DNA of 64,000 bases from NCBI GenBank assembly GCA_021234155.1, contig JAJEKV010000080.1, positions 420,182 through 484,181 of the forward strand. Direction: 5' to 3'. This DNA comes from Isoetes taiwanensis. Lineage: Eukaryota > Streptophyta > Lycopodiopsida > Isoetales > Isoetaceae. Position 1 is the stretch's first letter. Each line of letters begins with the position of its first letter. This document shows positions 32,271-44,230 of the stretch, piece after piece. A model generated the notes under the pieces. It did not search any database. It was given only the letters and a program-made list of their open reading frames with translations, and had not been told where the DNA came from. The position numbers and the translations under genes were made by a program.

Positions 32271-33959
32271 AGTAACAATTTGAAAAGATGTCAATAAGTA
32301 AAGTGACCTCACCATTTAGAAATTGCTAGATGGGGAAGAGATTTGCTTACAAAAATCCCATGAGCTCTTTCTTTGACTCACATGTAGTTTTGTATAGCTT
32401 TGTGATGGCGTAAGCAATGTGTGAATCAAAGCATATAGCCTGGAAGTGAATTTAAAAGACTATAGTAACATTGCCTGCCATGACCTGGTTTAAGTAAATT
32501 GGATGTTGATAGTTCTTTTTTTGTAGGAATGGTGGTTGTCTTGAAGTTATAGCTTTTTGAACTTAAATGTAGTGGCACAGAAACATATTTCTATGCATGT
32601 ATTGTAAGTGAGTGGAAACAGATTGTAGGTAGACCATGAATTGTTAAAGTTGAACATGGATGTCACATTGTGATATTAGATAATGATGAGGAGAAGGAGG
32701 TCAATAACGTATAGAGCTAACGTGAGCTATTGTTGAATGCTATTATGTGATGCTAAACGAAATGGACAAATTAGATGTGGAAGCTTTTGATTCTGTTTGG
32801 GAGTTTTCACCATAACATAATATTAGCTAATATGTAATATGGAGAGAGAACATTGGGCTATGTGTAGTGAACTTTATATTTCAAGTTGGTGGTTTATAAA
32901 ATGGGATTGGGCTATGTGCAGTGAACTTTATATTTTAAGTCGAGGGTTTATAAAATGGGATAGTGCCACGTAATAGTTGTTTGCATTGTTTGTAGATGCA
33001 GATGTATGAACTTTAAATATTAAATATTGGTTGGTTTTTCATGATATTATATTCACATATGCACGTACAATGCTTGGTGGAATTTGGTTGAGCACATGCA
33101 TTGATGCGTGTTGGAAAGAGCTTGTGTTGATCTGATGGTGCTTAGTCTAAATGTTACAATGAGAAGTTTTGTATAGTGATCTCTAGATAAGCACATGGTG
33201 GTGCAAGTAAGGGTTTACTATTGGACATTTTAGTTTATGCTTTGACATGCCATCCTATAAGCCTATAGTTTTACATCGACATTCCGTCCACAATTGGACC
33301 ATGGTGCACTATGGTGATCCTCCTATATAGATTTGCATTCTTTTTCATTGCACCTGATGTCAAACACAGGGTCCTAGCTTCATACAATTGTAGCACTTGT
33401 GGAATAAGAGATTTCTGACAAATATGTTGGCGCCATTCACAAATAAATGCCATATTTGAAACTGTCTATTAATTCTCATGCACATCTAGGACTTGCTCTA
33501 TTGATTATAATTAGAATCAAGATCGAATGCCACTTTGAAAATAAATATTCTGCATTTGAGTAGCTTAGTTACTGTGTTGAAAAGAATAATAGGCTTCATG
33601 TACAGTTCACATGCTTGTTTATACACAATATATCCAATGAAGAAACATTGCCAATGTCACAGTTCATGTGGCACCTAAATGAGACAGTCCATGTGGGCAC
33701 ATGCATGTCACAGTTCAGATGAAGAAATGTTTAACATGAATGTCACAGTTCATGTGGGCAGATGAGTGTTACAATTCATGTGGATTTGCCTAACTGAACA
33801 TCAGCTATAACATAATCATGTTCTCTAGTAAATAAGAATGTCACAATTCATGTGGACCTGCTTAATTTACCTCAGCTTCTTTTATTCTTTCTGCTTCATT
33901 CACAGTTCTATCCAATTCGTGGAGAGCTACTATGCCTGAGGAAGAAAACAATTATTTGA
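32271..33959. repeat. Gene-poor stretch with two sets of short repeats
   Basis: A 54-bp tandem duplication at 32,852-32,959 starts ATTGGGCTATGTG in both units. Between 33,650 and 33,860 a degenerate motif TGTCACAGTTCATGTGG recurs about five times (near 33,655, 33,708, 33,744, 33,767 and 33,839). No coding region was recognised. Confidence 0.6.
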
Positions 33960-34523
33960 TCACCATATTATTAGCAAGAGGCCATTTTTTATACCATAAG
34001 TCTGCCAGGGCATGCCTGGCTTGTCTGCATATAGAGTCTGATGCGAGGCCATTGCGGGGTAAAACCTGTTGAAAAACTCTATTTTTTCCTCAAACCGTGA
34101 AAAATCCCTGCTCATGCAAATCCAGACAAAACCAATTACCAAAGAAAATGAGGGTAAAACAACAATCACCTGTGGAGAACATGGACGTGGGAACCACCCG
34201 CCTTGCAAATCCTCCAAAGATATGCTTATAGATCCCACTAAGATCGATCCATGCATATTCTGTGTGGCAACATCTGGTATGCCCTGGAAATCCAAGAACC
34301 CCAAATCATATATGTTCCGGCATCTGAACTTAGGTCTTCCCAAGTTGTTTCTTCTCAGGTTGTTCAACAGTTCATTGAAATGTTTCAATCTGAACTTAGA
34401 AGAGAAACATGGCATATCTATATACTGGCAGCTCAACGAAATATGCATGCCCTTTGAAAACATTTTATAGCTCCACGTAAGGACACTGAAGAGAGTAGGC
34501 AATTTTTTTAATGTCCTATGCAA
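33960..34523 (-). other. Open frame of 187 codons, family not recognised
   Basis: An unbroken minus-strand frame with an ATG at 34,523. A 133-codon frame overlaps on the plus strand, so openness alone says little. The translation has no motif I can name; a stretch SILVGSISISLEDLQGGWFP could be a beta-rich domain. It could be a remnant of a leucine-rich-repeat type gene together with the neighbouring block at 34,530-34,770, but I cannot support that. Confidence 0.15.
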
Positions 34524-34564
34524 GTGATTTCAGATATCTAAAAGATTTGTGTACTTGCCTAGCA

Positions 34565-35150
34565 AAATATTTAGCAAGAATGTGCTTTCTGAAATGATGT
34601 CATGCAAAGCAAATTCTGTCAAGTTAGATAAAGAATGCAAAGAGGAGCTAATCAAACTGTGATAGAATACAATAAAATCCTCATCATTGATGGCACAATT
34701 ACGCTGCACTCCATCCCTCACATAAAAAGATGTTGATGGTAAATCCCCTAGATTCGCAGATGGCCACATCAGAGTAGATGTGAAAATGCTACAAACAAAC
34801 AGGAAATCTATAAGATCCCTCTATATAATGATTCATATCAGACAAATAACCCCTAAGAATTATGACATAGCTAGAATGGATAATAAATGCACAGAGAAAA
34901 CGCCCAAGGAAAATGCAGGAAGATAAAAAAGAATGTGCTTTCTAAATATCATGCAAAGAAAATTCTATCAAGTTAGATGAAGAATGCAAAGAGGAGCCTA
35001 TCAAACTGTGATAGAATATAATAAAATCCTCATCATTGACATGGCACAATTACGCTGCATTCCATCCCTCACATAAAAAGATCTTGATGGTAAATCCCCT
35101 AGATTTGCAGATGGCCACATCAGAGTAGATGCGAAAATGCTACAAAAACA
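34565..35150. repeat. Duplicated block of about 215 bp, 360 bp apart
   Basis: The stretch from GAATGTGCTTTCT through TAGATTCGCAGATGGCCACA to GAAAATGCTACA occurs at about 34,577-34,792 and again at 34,931-35,142 with small indels. The minus frame of the first unit (LHSLSNLTEFALHDI) is not kept open in the second. Confidence 0.8.
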
Positions 35151-35159
35151 AACAGGAAT

Positions 35160-36640
35160 ATGCTAATCAAATGATGTTAGATGCAAAGGCCTTGTACCAT
35201 GCCATCATAGTGAATTAGTATAACCTAATTACATGTCTCATAGAAAAGGAGCAGATCTTTTAACCACGGGAATAGACCTTTTTACTTCATGAAATACAAA
35301 TTACATCTTGAACAAAAAATGACTAAGGAAGACGTAGTTTCATCAAAAAGCAGGATAATCAATTGAGAAATGATATAGATACATACCTTGGACTGCTGAA
35401 CCTAAGCAACCAAGAGCTTGAATATGTAATCCTCTGTTCATCTGGTACTTCATTAAGAAATGTTTTGATTCCTGCCCAAAAAGGAAAACGAACAAAAATG
35501 AGGCAAGGTAGTCCGTTTGTTTAAAGACACAAAGCTTTGCATGCAACTAAGCAAGTATGTAGGATCTGCACTGGCCATAGCCAGTGTCAAAACGATTCTA
35601 AAATGATCACCAAAAGCGAACTCTTTAGCCATAAGAAAAGGGAAATAAAATGCCAGCAATTCACTTATACCAATTCACGTGCTCAATCCATTTGATGATG
35701 ACACACAATGAGAAAATGCTGGAACATATGGTAGTAAAGATCACAACACCACAGGAATCAAATAAAAATCCAATAAATTGATGAGACAACATAGGCTTAG
35801 GAGAATGCAGAATCTTGGCACTATTGTCAATCTATTCTAGATGCAAATAGGTTAAAAATGCATGCATTTGAATGCTAGAAAGATCTTGAAAAGCATTGTC
35901 CATGAAAACCAACTTATCTTGTAGGACGAAGCAGAGAATTGCTCTTTCCAGCTTGTTCTGAACATGTTGAGATAGCATCCAAAACTACTGGTAAAAACTA
36001 TGAAGATGAACATCATGCTTCACATTCTCTTAAGTTGATTGACATAGAAGAGTAAATGCTACCGATGATGAAACCTGCAAACAAACCATCCTTAATCCCA
36101 ACTGCATCGTTAATCTTAATTGCATATTGATGCAGTACAAAAGATCGAGCACAAATCACCTTTCTGATGATAACAAAAGTATAGGAAGACAAATATGGAG
36201 CTTCAAAGAAGAGCTCTGACGAAAATCTAAAGGAAAAGAAAGTTTGTGCTCACATCATATCGCAGAATCCATTGCATGCTTCACATTCTCTTAAGTTGAT
36301 TGGCATAGAAGAGTAAATGCTGAGCACAAATCACCTTTCTGATTCCTTCTAGTTAGCACATGATATCATGCAAAAATATAGCAAGACAAATATGGAGCTT
36401 CAAAGGAGCTCTGACGAAAATTGCAGACTAAATTTTTTGTGTGCCTGGTCTTCCCATAGAACTGCATTGACCTGCAACCATGTTAGAAAAGATTCAACAC
36501 TAAATGCTTCCTGGATTAAAAAAAAAATGCAAACCCATGAAGAATGGAGGATAAGAATTTCGGTAGCAACAAACCCTGAGAAGAGCTGCATGTCGAGATC
36601 TTAGCAATCATGGCGTGCATCCTGTGTATGAAGGGGAAAA
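35160..36640. repeat. Gene-poor stretch with an interleaved duplication
   Basis: CATGCTTCACATTCTCTTAA and the following ~45 bases occur at about 36,027 and 36,269. GAGCACAAATCACCTTTCTG and GACAAATATGGAGCTTCAAA occur at about 36,149/36,189 and 36,323/36,385. The two units are shuffled by indels. No gene seen. Confidence 0.65.
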
Positions 36641-37540
36641 ATTCGACCTACAGAGACACTCTTGGATGCCCATTTCAAGTTTTGGTTTCCGAATTTTTCT
36701 TTTGGAACCGCTGAAATAAACGAAATAGAAAATCAGACACATTTTTGCCGAGAAAAACTAAAGAACCTTTCAATGGCAGATACATAGGAGATTACCTAAG
36801 TATAGGCATCGGAATCCAGGAACAGAAAGCTGGACCAATGAATTAATATCCTCCAGATTCTTGCTAGAATAGTTGCAGCCTAACCCACCTATGCATTCAG
36901 TCGCAACGGGCAAGGAGAAGCAGACGGCAAGGAGAAGCAGACGGCTTTGTTATTTGGCAAAATCATCCCTTCAAATTTTCGGTTCATCGTGGCATATGCA
37001 TGCCGGATTGGAAGGGCCGAAATCAGAAAGGGGAAAAATTGAAACCCCCAGGCCAAGGAAATTTGTTCGATTTTTGGCAAATCAGAATTTTTTTCCGGCA
37101 GCCAAAAGGCTCGAAACCTTAGGAAATCAAGTTAAGAGAAAATTCCAAAAAAAATTCGGAACCCCGGAAAAACCAAATTTAAACAATAGGATAGTGTGAA
37201 GGATTATATGTTGCCAATTGGGATGCATCTCTTAAGCTTAGGCTCAACCAAAGGAAATATGTCTACTTATTTGAACACTATCTTTGGAGATGATATTGTT
37301 GCTAAACATGGGCAAGTGTTATTCAAAAGCATGTGCTATTCAAATGATCTATTGTATTTGCTCTGCTTTGGATCAGTCCCTTTTGCTTTGGAATTTTGGC
37401 TATACAGAAGCCACAAAGTTCTAGAGCTTCTCGCATCATCTTTCTCCAGATCAAACTTGTTGTGCTTGCATTATCTCAAATCAATCTACGAATTGTATCA
37501 GTCTTTAAATCGCACGTCTCTTGAACCACATATATCAAGC
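36641..37540. other. No confident gene
   Basis: Frames at 36,873-37,199 and 37,196-37,582 (plus) are open for 108 and 128 codons but show no family motif. AGACGGCAAGGAGAAGC is repeated at 36,920. Confidence 0.3.
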
Positions 37541-37663
37541 AATTGCTTTTTTTTTTTTTTTTTTCGGGGGTTGAAGCGTTAAACCTTCATTTAGCGTCTG
37601 TGAAAAAACTTTCAGCGTCTGTGACGAAAGAAGATTTCAAGACAGACGTAAATTTGAATTTAA

Positions 37664-37745
<82 letters not shown>

Positions 37746-38076
37746 GGCGGTGACGTCAAAACCTTTTTTTTGAAGCGTCTGCGAAAATACTTTTCAGCGT
37801 CTGTGAAAACACGAAGGTTTCACAGACGCTTGAAATTTGAATTTCAAAAAATATATATATATTTTTTCGCGTCGCGATTTTCACATTACATCTTAAACAG
37901 ACGTCTGTGAAAAAACTTTCAGACGTCGCAGCGAATTAGAAGGTTTCGCGTACGCGAAAATCTTCCGACGCCGGAATTTTTTTTTGCCGTATTTTTTACG
38001 TTTTATACGGCAAATATGTGCCGTATCATACAATTCATACGTATTCCGTATAAAACGTACAGCGTATTGAACCTAT
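37541..38076. repeat. Composite palindromic repeat with (TA)n core
   Basis: GCGTCTGTGAAA-type units recur at 37,588, 37,614, 37,772, 37,796 and, in the opposite sense, at 37,822 (CAGACGCTTGAAATTTG). A (TA)n run of about 65 bases lies at 37,668-37,732. Further on are TTCGCGTACGCGAA (perfect palindrome near 37,945) and TACGGCAAATATGTGCCGTA. It ends near 38,076, exactly where homology of the HAD-like gene stops, so it probably truncated that gene. Class unknown. Confidence 0.65.
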
Positions 38077-38514
38077 CCCTGTACTCAAGTGTTTGATGAA
38101 GATAGGCTTGCCTGTTGGATCCTTGGGATTAGTGAACTTCACACATTTGTTCTGATCCCAAAAGGTCAACCAATGTCTACGCATTTCCCCCGGTGCCTCC
38201 AAAGTATCCTTGATGTTCCTTAGTTCCATGGATGACCAAATACCAACTCGAAATAACCTGAATGCCTCATCTAGCATCTCCTTCAAGTGCGGCCGCGGAT
38301 AGATCCATTTGGTGTTTGATTCTACTGGTATCTGATGAAACTGATCTCTAGCAACTTTATTTTTCGGAAAAGTCTTGCAAAGGACTCCGTTTAGGTCGAA
38401 CACCATAACCTTCTTGGAAACGCAATGCAAGCTGAAACATCAAACATGTATCTGGTCAGCAAGATATGATAACACAAACAATACAAATGCGCCATGCGTG
38501 ATTTGAGTTAGTCT

Positions 38515-38625
38515 TAACCAAATCGCGCTCGGCGTGATTTAGTTTGACAACGAAAAATAATCAAAGCACGCCTGGCGCGATTTATTTCAAAGGTAATACA
38601 AATTAAATCACGCGTGGCGCGATTT
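38515..38625. repeat. Three variant palindromes in the HAD-gene intron
   Basis: AATCGCGCTCGGCGTGATTT, AAGCACGCCTGGCGCGATTT and AATCACGCGTGGCGCGATTT, at about 38,519, 38,566 and 38,606, are variants of the AATCACGCCNGGCGTGATT palindrome. All lie in the 211-bp intron between 38,642 and 38,432. Confidence 0.8.
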
Positions 38626-40345
38626 CTTGGGCAAGGCCATACCTATCATCTTCAGTTTCGCTGCCGTCGTCGGCGTCATTCTCCCCTTCGCCACCCTTAA
38701 TCTTCGTGCTCTTCTGACTGTTAGAATTGTTATTTTCTATTAGTTCCGCTGCGTCCTTCACAACTAACATTATTTTACTACTGATTTGGCAAACCTGTGA
38801 ATCACTAGAGTCGTCTTGGTTGCCTTCAGTTTCGGTTGCCCTGTCAATTAGTTCATTGTTAACATGTGAATCTACTCTATTGTTGCTTGCATCACCCTGA
38901 AGGGAGGCAAGGATATTCCCTAAGTTCGCCGCGATCACATTTCTTTGAGCAGCCAGTTTAGCAACCATTTGGTCATTGCTTTCCTTATCAGGCTGCGTAT
39001 TACTAGTTCCCTCACCAGAACCATTGTCCACTTTCGAATTGGACAAGTCTACGAGACTTTTGATTGCTGATGATTTCAGATTGCCATAAGGGCCTTTAGG
39101 AGATTTGGCAAGCACATGCATGAGGAATGGTTCAAGAAAGTCTTTGGCCTGCTCATCACTCACAAAGCAGTGACATCTTCTAACATCTTTCGTTCTGTTC
39201 GCAGCTCATTATCCTTAACATCATATATTAGGCATCCCTCCCTAATAACTTTGAGGCACTCCAGATCATGAGCAGCGGATAGTGCATGCAGATGTGACTC
39301 ACCTGAAGGACAAACGATGACAATAGTGAAGGACCTCTCAGTTGTCAATCATATACAGCTGGTAAAGAAGCTGCTGTAGTCCTTCTGGTTCATGCCCATA
39401 TCTCCTCTCCCACCCCTGCTGTCCAACACAAAGAGTCATATATTTTTAAGGCAAGAAGTTGATTCTAGCAAGAGACCTTTGTACCCAATGGAGACTGAAT
39501 ACTGGACAGTGTCTTCTTCTCCAGTAATCTTCTTCACAAGAGCCACTTTTCTTCTCAACTCAGCCAGTACCTTAGGGGGTAGAGTCTCCTTATGTTTTGT
39601 ATCCAATTCTTTAGGAAGTCCTTTGACCAGAATACAAACTTCTTGATGTCATCATTACTGACCTTGTATTTGTCCAGCAATCCAATTCAGATAATGCCAC
39701 ATCCCCCGATAGCCTTTGTAACTCGGCTCCTACAGGTGACTTCATTGTACGTACATCCTTCATATGGCTGCATCACTCAACGAAGGACATCCTATCCTTA
39801 GTGAAAGCACTCTTCTTGTATAAGACTTCCTTCTTTAAGCACTGGTCTAAAACCCAAATGGTCTCAGCGTCGTCTAGCCCCTGAGTCTTTCTCATCTCTG
39901 TCATATTCAAGTCAAAGATGCTTATATCAACAGGAGGCACCCTACCCATAGTATCTGGCAGCTTCCCTTGTGCATAAGTGTCCCAGAATTCATTCCACTT
40001 TTGCCATACTGCCTCCTTACAAAACACAATCTTATACGAAGTCTGTTGGGCTTGACACGCTAGATGAGCTTTGAAGGATGCGCAATGTCATCACCACCTT
40101 TTTTCTTTGATTTTCTTGCGGTTTTCTTCTTCTTCTCGTATCGCGACGAGTTCGCTCCGCTGACTTGAAAGCCTCGGACTTTGACCATACAATGCGGTGG
40201 GTAATGGGCAGCCATATTCCACCCGCTTCGTTGTGGCGTGGCGCGGTTGCTCCACGTATGGACCGCCAAAAGTACGGGCATTGAATCATGATCGAGAGAC
40301 AAGAAACGGCCGGTAGCGATTTCAATAGAAAAGATCAACCTCAAA

Positions 40346-40671
40346 GCACGCTGGCGTGAAATGAATTAAATACCAATGCAATTCCGCCCGGCGTGCTTGA
40401 ATCGATTAATTCACGCCGGGCGTGCTTCAGAATCGGTTGAATTCGCCGGCGTGATTTCAAATGAAACCAAATCACGCCCGGGCGTGCTTTCAAATCAAAT
40501 CAATTCCGGGCGCGTTTTAACATTTCACGCCCCGGCGTGGGAATTGGTTTGATTTGAAAGCACGCCTGGCGTGATTTGGTTTCATTTGAAATCATGCCTG
40601 GCGTGAATTGGTTTCATTTGAAATCACGCCTGGCGTGAATTGGTTTCATTTGAATGAACGCCTGGCGTGAA
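40346..40671. repeat. Array of about eleven CACGCCNGGCGTG palindromes
   Basis: Copies begin near 40,346, 40,383, 40,411, 40,443, 40,472, 40,503 (partial), 40,524, 40,558, 40,591, 40,624 and 40,657. The last four sit on an exact 33-bp period with the spacer AATTGGTTTCATTTGAA(A); earlier ones are less regular. The consensus TCACGCCTGGCGTGA has perfect 7-bp half-sites about one central base. The array lies in an intron of the DGQHS/HAD gene. It is not a CRISPR array: the unit is the palindrome plus a repeated spacer. Confidence 0.9.
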
Positions 40672-41896
40672 TATTAAAGTGCTAACATCCTAATGCAGTC
40701 AATTACCTTTTGTATAGAAATGTCTTCCCCATTTCATTCAAAGTTGCACTAATCTCAGCCAAATCTGCAGGTGAAGTATTAGCATCCAATAGACGACACC
40801 TCCTATACGCATAGTGATTGTAGAACACTTTTTGGCCTGTTTGTTCTGCCTGCCTGATGAGGGCCTTTTGTGCCTCAATGGAATGCTGCCCGTCGATGAT
40901 GACATATTTAATATCATCATTTAATAATAGCTCCTCGACGTTCGTCCACACAGCAGGCTTGTTCGAGATCATATCCCAAGGTAGCACATCCGCTGGCATA
41001 GGCATTTGACCTGGATTACTAATCATGCTCTGAACAATCTCCATGGCATGTGCTGGATCATACCTTCTGCTAATATAAATGGAGCTTGGTGAACGGATGA
41101 GGGACTTCACATGGATCGCAAAAGTTTCCTTAAGACCCAATGGATAATGGTCAGAGTATTTATTCAGCTTGTTCATGGCCTAGCTGCGCCACCCTGTCCT
41201 ATTCATTCTCAAAAACAGAAGCCTCCATGCCTTTGACAACTGCAGGTTGAAACATCCTTCCCTAGATCTAGGACCCTCTTAGAAGCTTTCAAGTCAGCTA
41301 ATTCCCTAGCTTGCTGCAAATAGTGACTTGGTGTCGGTTTAGTGAACATGCCTCTACGCACAGCTGTAACCCCTTGGCAAATAGATATTGGCGTAACTGC
41401 TACATTGGTTGGCCAACCATACTTAAAACATGTCTCACCATTCACATCTGTCCTCATGAACGTATCCTTGTATGCAGTAGCTCTACAGTGAGTAAGTCTG
41501 AGCAGATTTTTCTTTTGCTTATGTGTAATCTCCAAGAGCAATTTGCAGTTGGTGTCATCCTCTTCCTCACAAGAGATTAGGATCCCTTGTTTGGTCATCT
41601 TGTCTGCTTCCTTTTTCCTCGAGAAGAGAGTTAAGTCGAGCTTGCCATTTGTCTTGGCAAGGTCAACGTACCACTCGGCACCCTCGTCCATTTCCTCTTC
41701 AGGGCAGGCAGGGTCAGTGGTTGCTATAAGAATCGGCCCTTCATCATCTAAGGTGAGATCATATGGTACTACATCTGGGTCGTCTACCTTAGGTTTCTTG
41801 CCAGGAATAGAACCCGAATTATTAGGGGTTTTCTTCCTCTTGGGCACTGCAAAAGAAGATGAACATTGGGATTATTGTATTTTCCAGAACAAGAGA

Positions 41897-41949
41897 TCAC
41901 GCTTGGCGTGAATTTGAGCCTAAATTAGTATAATTCACGCTTGGCGTGT
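41897..41949. repeat. Two more palindromes in intron 1 of the DGQHS gene
   Basis: TCACGCTTGGCGTGA at 41,897 and TCACGCTTGGCGTGT at 41,935, followed by a weak ATGCTATGCGTGAA. They lie ~50 bp upstream of the exon starting at 41,846. Confidence 0.85.
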
Positions 41950-42599
41950 TCGTAGCTCTTACTATATACCATGCTATGCGTGAATTTGAAGCTAAATTAG
42001 TATGCATCCACATTTTAAGCTAGATACCCTCATTTAAGCTATATTTCTCACTATTTAACCTCATTGAACACTGTTATCTCTAACTGTCAAACCTCCAGCT
42101 CTAAATAGGTGTGTACCCCTCTGTTAAAAACCACTAAGAACTATATTCTATAAAAACAGAGCAAAATTATGTCCTAAACAACAGACAATCAGAGCATTAA
42201 CTGAAGGTAATAATTTGAATTCATGCAAAACATAATAACTCAAATTCATGCAAACCATATTAACTGAAGGCAAGGAAATAACTCAAATTCATGCAATGCA
42301 TAATACTCTTCTTACACTGTGTACTCAGAAGGCAAATTAAATACCTTGAATAGGGGTTTCAACGTCCTCTGAAACTTGAGAAGAGCCGGGTTTTGAGATT
42401 CCTCTTCCACCGCTTCCTCTGCCCCGTCCGCCTCGACCTTGATTCGTTTTAGAAGACATCTGGAGTCGCCTAGTAACAGTCGGAAGGTCGCTCGAATCTG
42501 GCCTTTCAGCTGCTTTCGAAGAAATAGCTTTTTCTAATGACGAGAAATAACGTTTTCTACCCGCGACGAGAAATTTGAATTTCAAGAAAACACAAAATC

Positions 42600-43900
42600 G
42601 GTTTCAAATATTCTTGACACATAAAAATAATAATGACGAAGATTCACTTTAAAAAAAAAAAGAACCCGTCTACGACTTCTTTCATTGAGTTTTAAAACCA
42701 ATCCATCTTGTGTTCTTTCATTAATTACATTTATCCCGGTCAAAATGTAATTAACCTAAGCTTTCTTGTAACTCGAATTTTTCCCGACCGCTGCGTTTCC
42801 ATATAGCGCTGTGATTTCGAGAACTCGAATCGGCTTCTCAAGAATGGCTCTGCAATTGCGTAAGCATCTCATTCCTATAGCTTGTACAATAATTTCCATT
42901 AAAGTTGTCTGAATAGGCAATTGTCTGCAGTGTCGAAGATGAATGTTTCATGTTAACTACAAATCAGAAAAGGAAAGTAGGATTATGCAAGATCGACTAC
43001 ATCGATCCGACTGCTCGGGGATAAGTATATCCGAGTTATAGTGATTAATCACAAGGGCCACTGAATGAAGCTTTACCTCATGAGACACCCGGTGGGGATA
43101 TGGTTGGAGAAAGTGTTGGAACATTTGTTGCATGGCCAAGAAACCGCTTAAAAAAGGTATGTAACATGTATTACATTGTAGAAATATAGAAGTAGACAAA
43201 ATTTGTTGTATTCATTGGAAAAAGTTTACAATTGTATATAATCTGGATAATCTGGATAGACCAGACAAAATCCCAGACTACTGTTTCAAGCCCAGTCTAC
43301 TGAGTAGCTGGGCTATCGATACTCCCATTTCCATTCCAGGGCATAGTGAATGGTTCAGGTAAAACCCCAGCAAAAACCCCAGGCTCTAGCTCCACCTCCC
43401 CCGCCTGCTCCACCTCCACCTCCTGCTCCTCCTCCTGCTCCATTGGTTGAACCATCTCCAATGCATCATGATACCGCCCATGTGTAGTGGTTCCATTGGT
43501 TGAGCCATTGCATCGTATGCCGCCTGCGGTAGTGGTTCGTATTGGGGCATCCGGGCATAGAGGCTAGCCACTAAGATTCACTCTCGATCAATGCATGTAC
43601 TGCTTGATCGAAGTGATCAGATAAGAGGGCCAGCCTCCGTGAGATTGCAAGGGCTTCAGAGCCCAGATTTATCATTGCCCTGCGCTCTGCTGCCATCATC
43701 ATTACTTGATCCAAGTACTGCAGGGGTTGCAAGGCCGGGTGCTCGGCCCGGGGTTGGTGCTCGGCCGCGGTTCAACCGGACTAGAGATTGGAGCCAAAAC
43801 CGAGCTGGTCGTGTGATTGCAGCCCCAAATGTAATTCCAATGAATCTTCGTCGCCAACCGGGTGATTAATGTAACTTGGCATCTATCAATAGGAAGTGAG
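42600..43900. other. No confident gene
   Basis: Presumed 5' flank of the DGQHS gene and beyond. A minus-strand frame at 43,386-43,571 is Met/Pro/Trp/Arg-rich and built partly on a GGA/GGT repeat. An unassigned GC-rich stretch at 43,680-43,860 could be an exon of the same lost gene, but no family is visible. Confidence 0.3.
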
Positions 43901-43913
43901 CGGAGTATCAGTA

Positions 43914-44230
43914 TTCACGCCTGGCGTGTTATATTTATTTATTTGTAAACTTAGAAACTAAGAGACATGCCCGGCGTGTTTAACTTAAAAGTTGAAACTA
44001 GGGATAAAATTGTTTGCACGCCTTCAGTGTAAACTACTATATAGGAAAAACTATATGCTTTCGGCGTGCATTCGGGAGAGAGGAGAAAAAAAACCCGCAT
44101 GCGGATAGATAAGTAAATAGATAAAGGCCACCGACTATAAATGCATGTGTTTTTTCTCCCTCTCTGCTGAATGCACGCCGAGCGTGTATTCATATTCAAG
44201 GCTAAGGTTAGCATGGAACACGCTTAGCAT
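43914..44230. repeat. Scattered CACGCC/GGCGTG palindromes
   Basis: TTCACGCCTGGCGTGTT at 43,913, ACATGCCCGGCGTGTTT at 43,965, half-site CACGCCTTCAGTG near 44,017, GCACGCCGAGCGTGTA at 44,173 and ACACGCTTAGCATGTT near 44,219. Same motif family as at 40.3-40.7 kb, more decayed. Confidence 0.75.

Larger units (their letters stand above)
38077..42585 (-). pseudogene. Decayed multi-exon gene: DGQHS (ParB/DndB-like) region plus C-terminal FCP1/NIF-like HAD region
   Basis: Minus strand. Exon 1 at 42,585-42,345 (basic/Gly-rich, GRGGRGRGSGGRG) splices in phase to 41,846-41,254 (PKRKKTPNN..., acidic). A 74-bp GT-AG intron leads to 41,179-40,707, with RRYDPAHAMEIVQSMISNPG and YVIIDGQHSIEAQKAL; DGQHS resembles the DGQHR/ParB-like core. 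After a large palindrome-filled intron comes about 40,361-40,062 (IEIATGRFLSLDHDSMPVLL). Then broken frames at 40,045-39,160 (KIVFCKEAVWQKWNEFW, VSNDDIKKFVFWSKDFL, LVKKITGEEDTVQYS). The exon 39,163-38,643 is Asn/Asp/Ser-rich and acidic. It joins in phase to 38,431, giving KKVMVFDLNGVLCKTF, WIYPRPHLKEMLDEAFRLF, RVGIWSSMELRNIKDTLE and FWDQNKCVKF, the NIF/FCP1 phosphatase fold with DLNGVL for the usual DxDGTL. At least three frameshifts plus 3' truncation make it a pseudogene. The combination is unfamiliar to me. Confidence 0.6.

Noticed and set aside
33960-34523. Leucine-rich-repeat or resistance-gene fragment
   Set aside because: No repeat periodicity or NB-ARC/TIR motif could be shown; reported only as an unassigned open frame.
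40346-40671. CRISPR-like array (regular repeats and short spacers)
   Set aside because: The repeated part is a palindrome and the spacers are themselves repeated; the setting is an intron of a plant gene.
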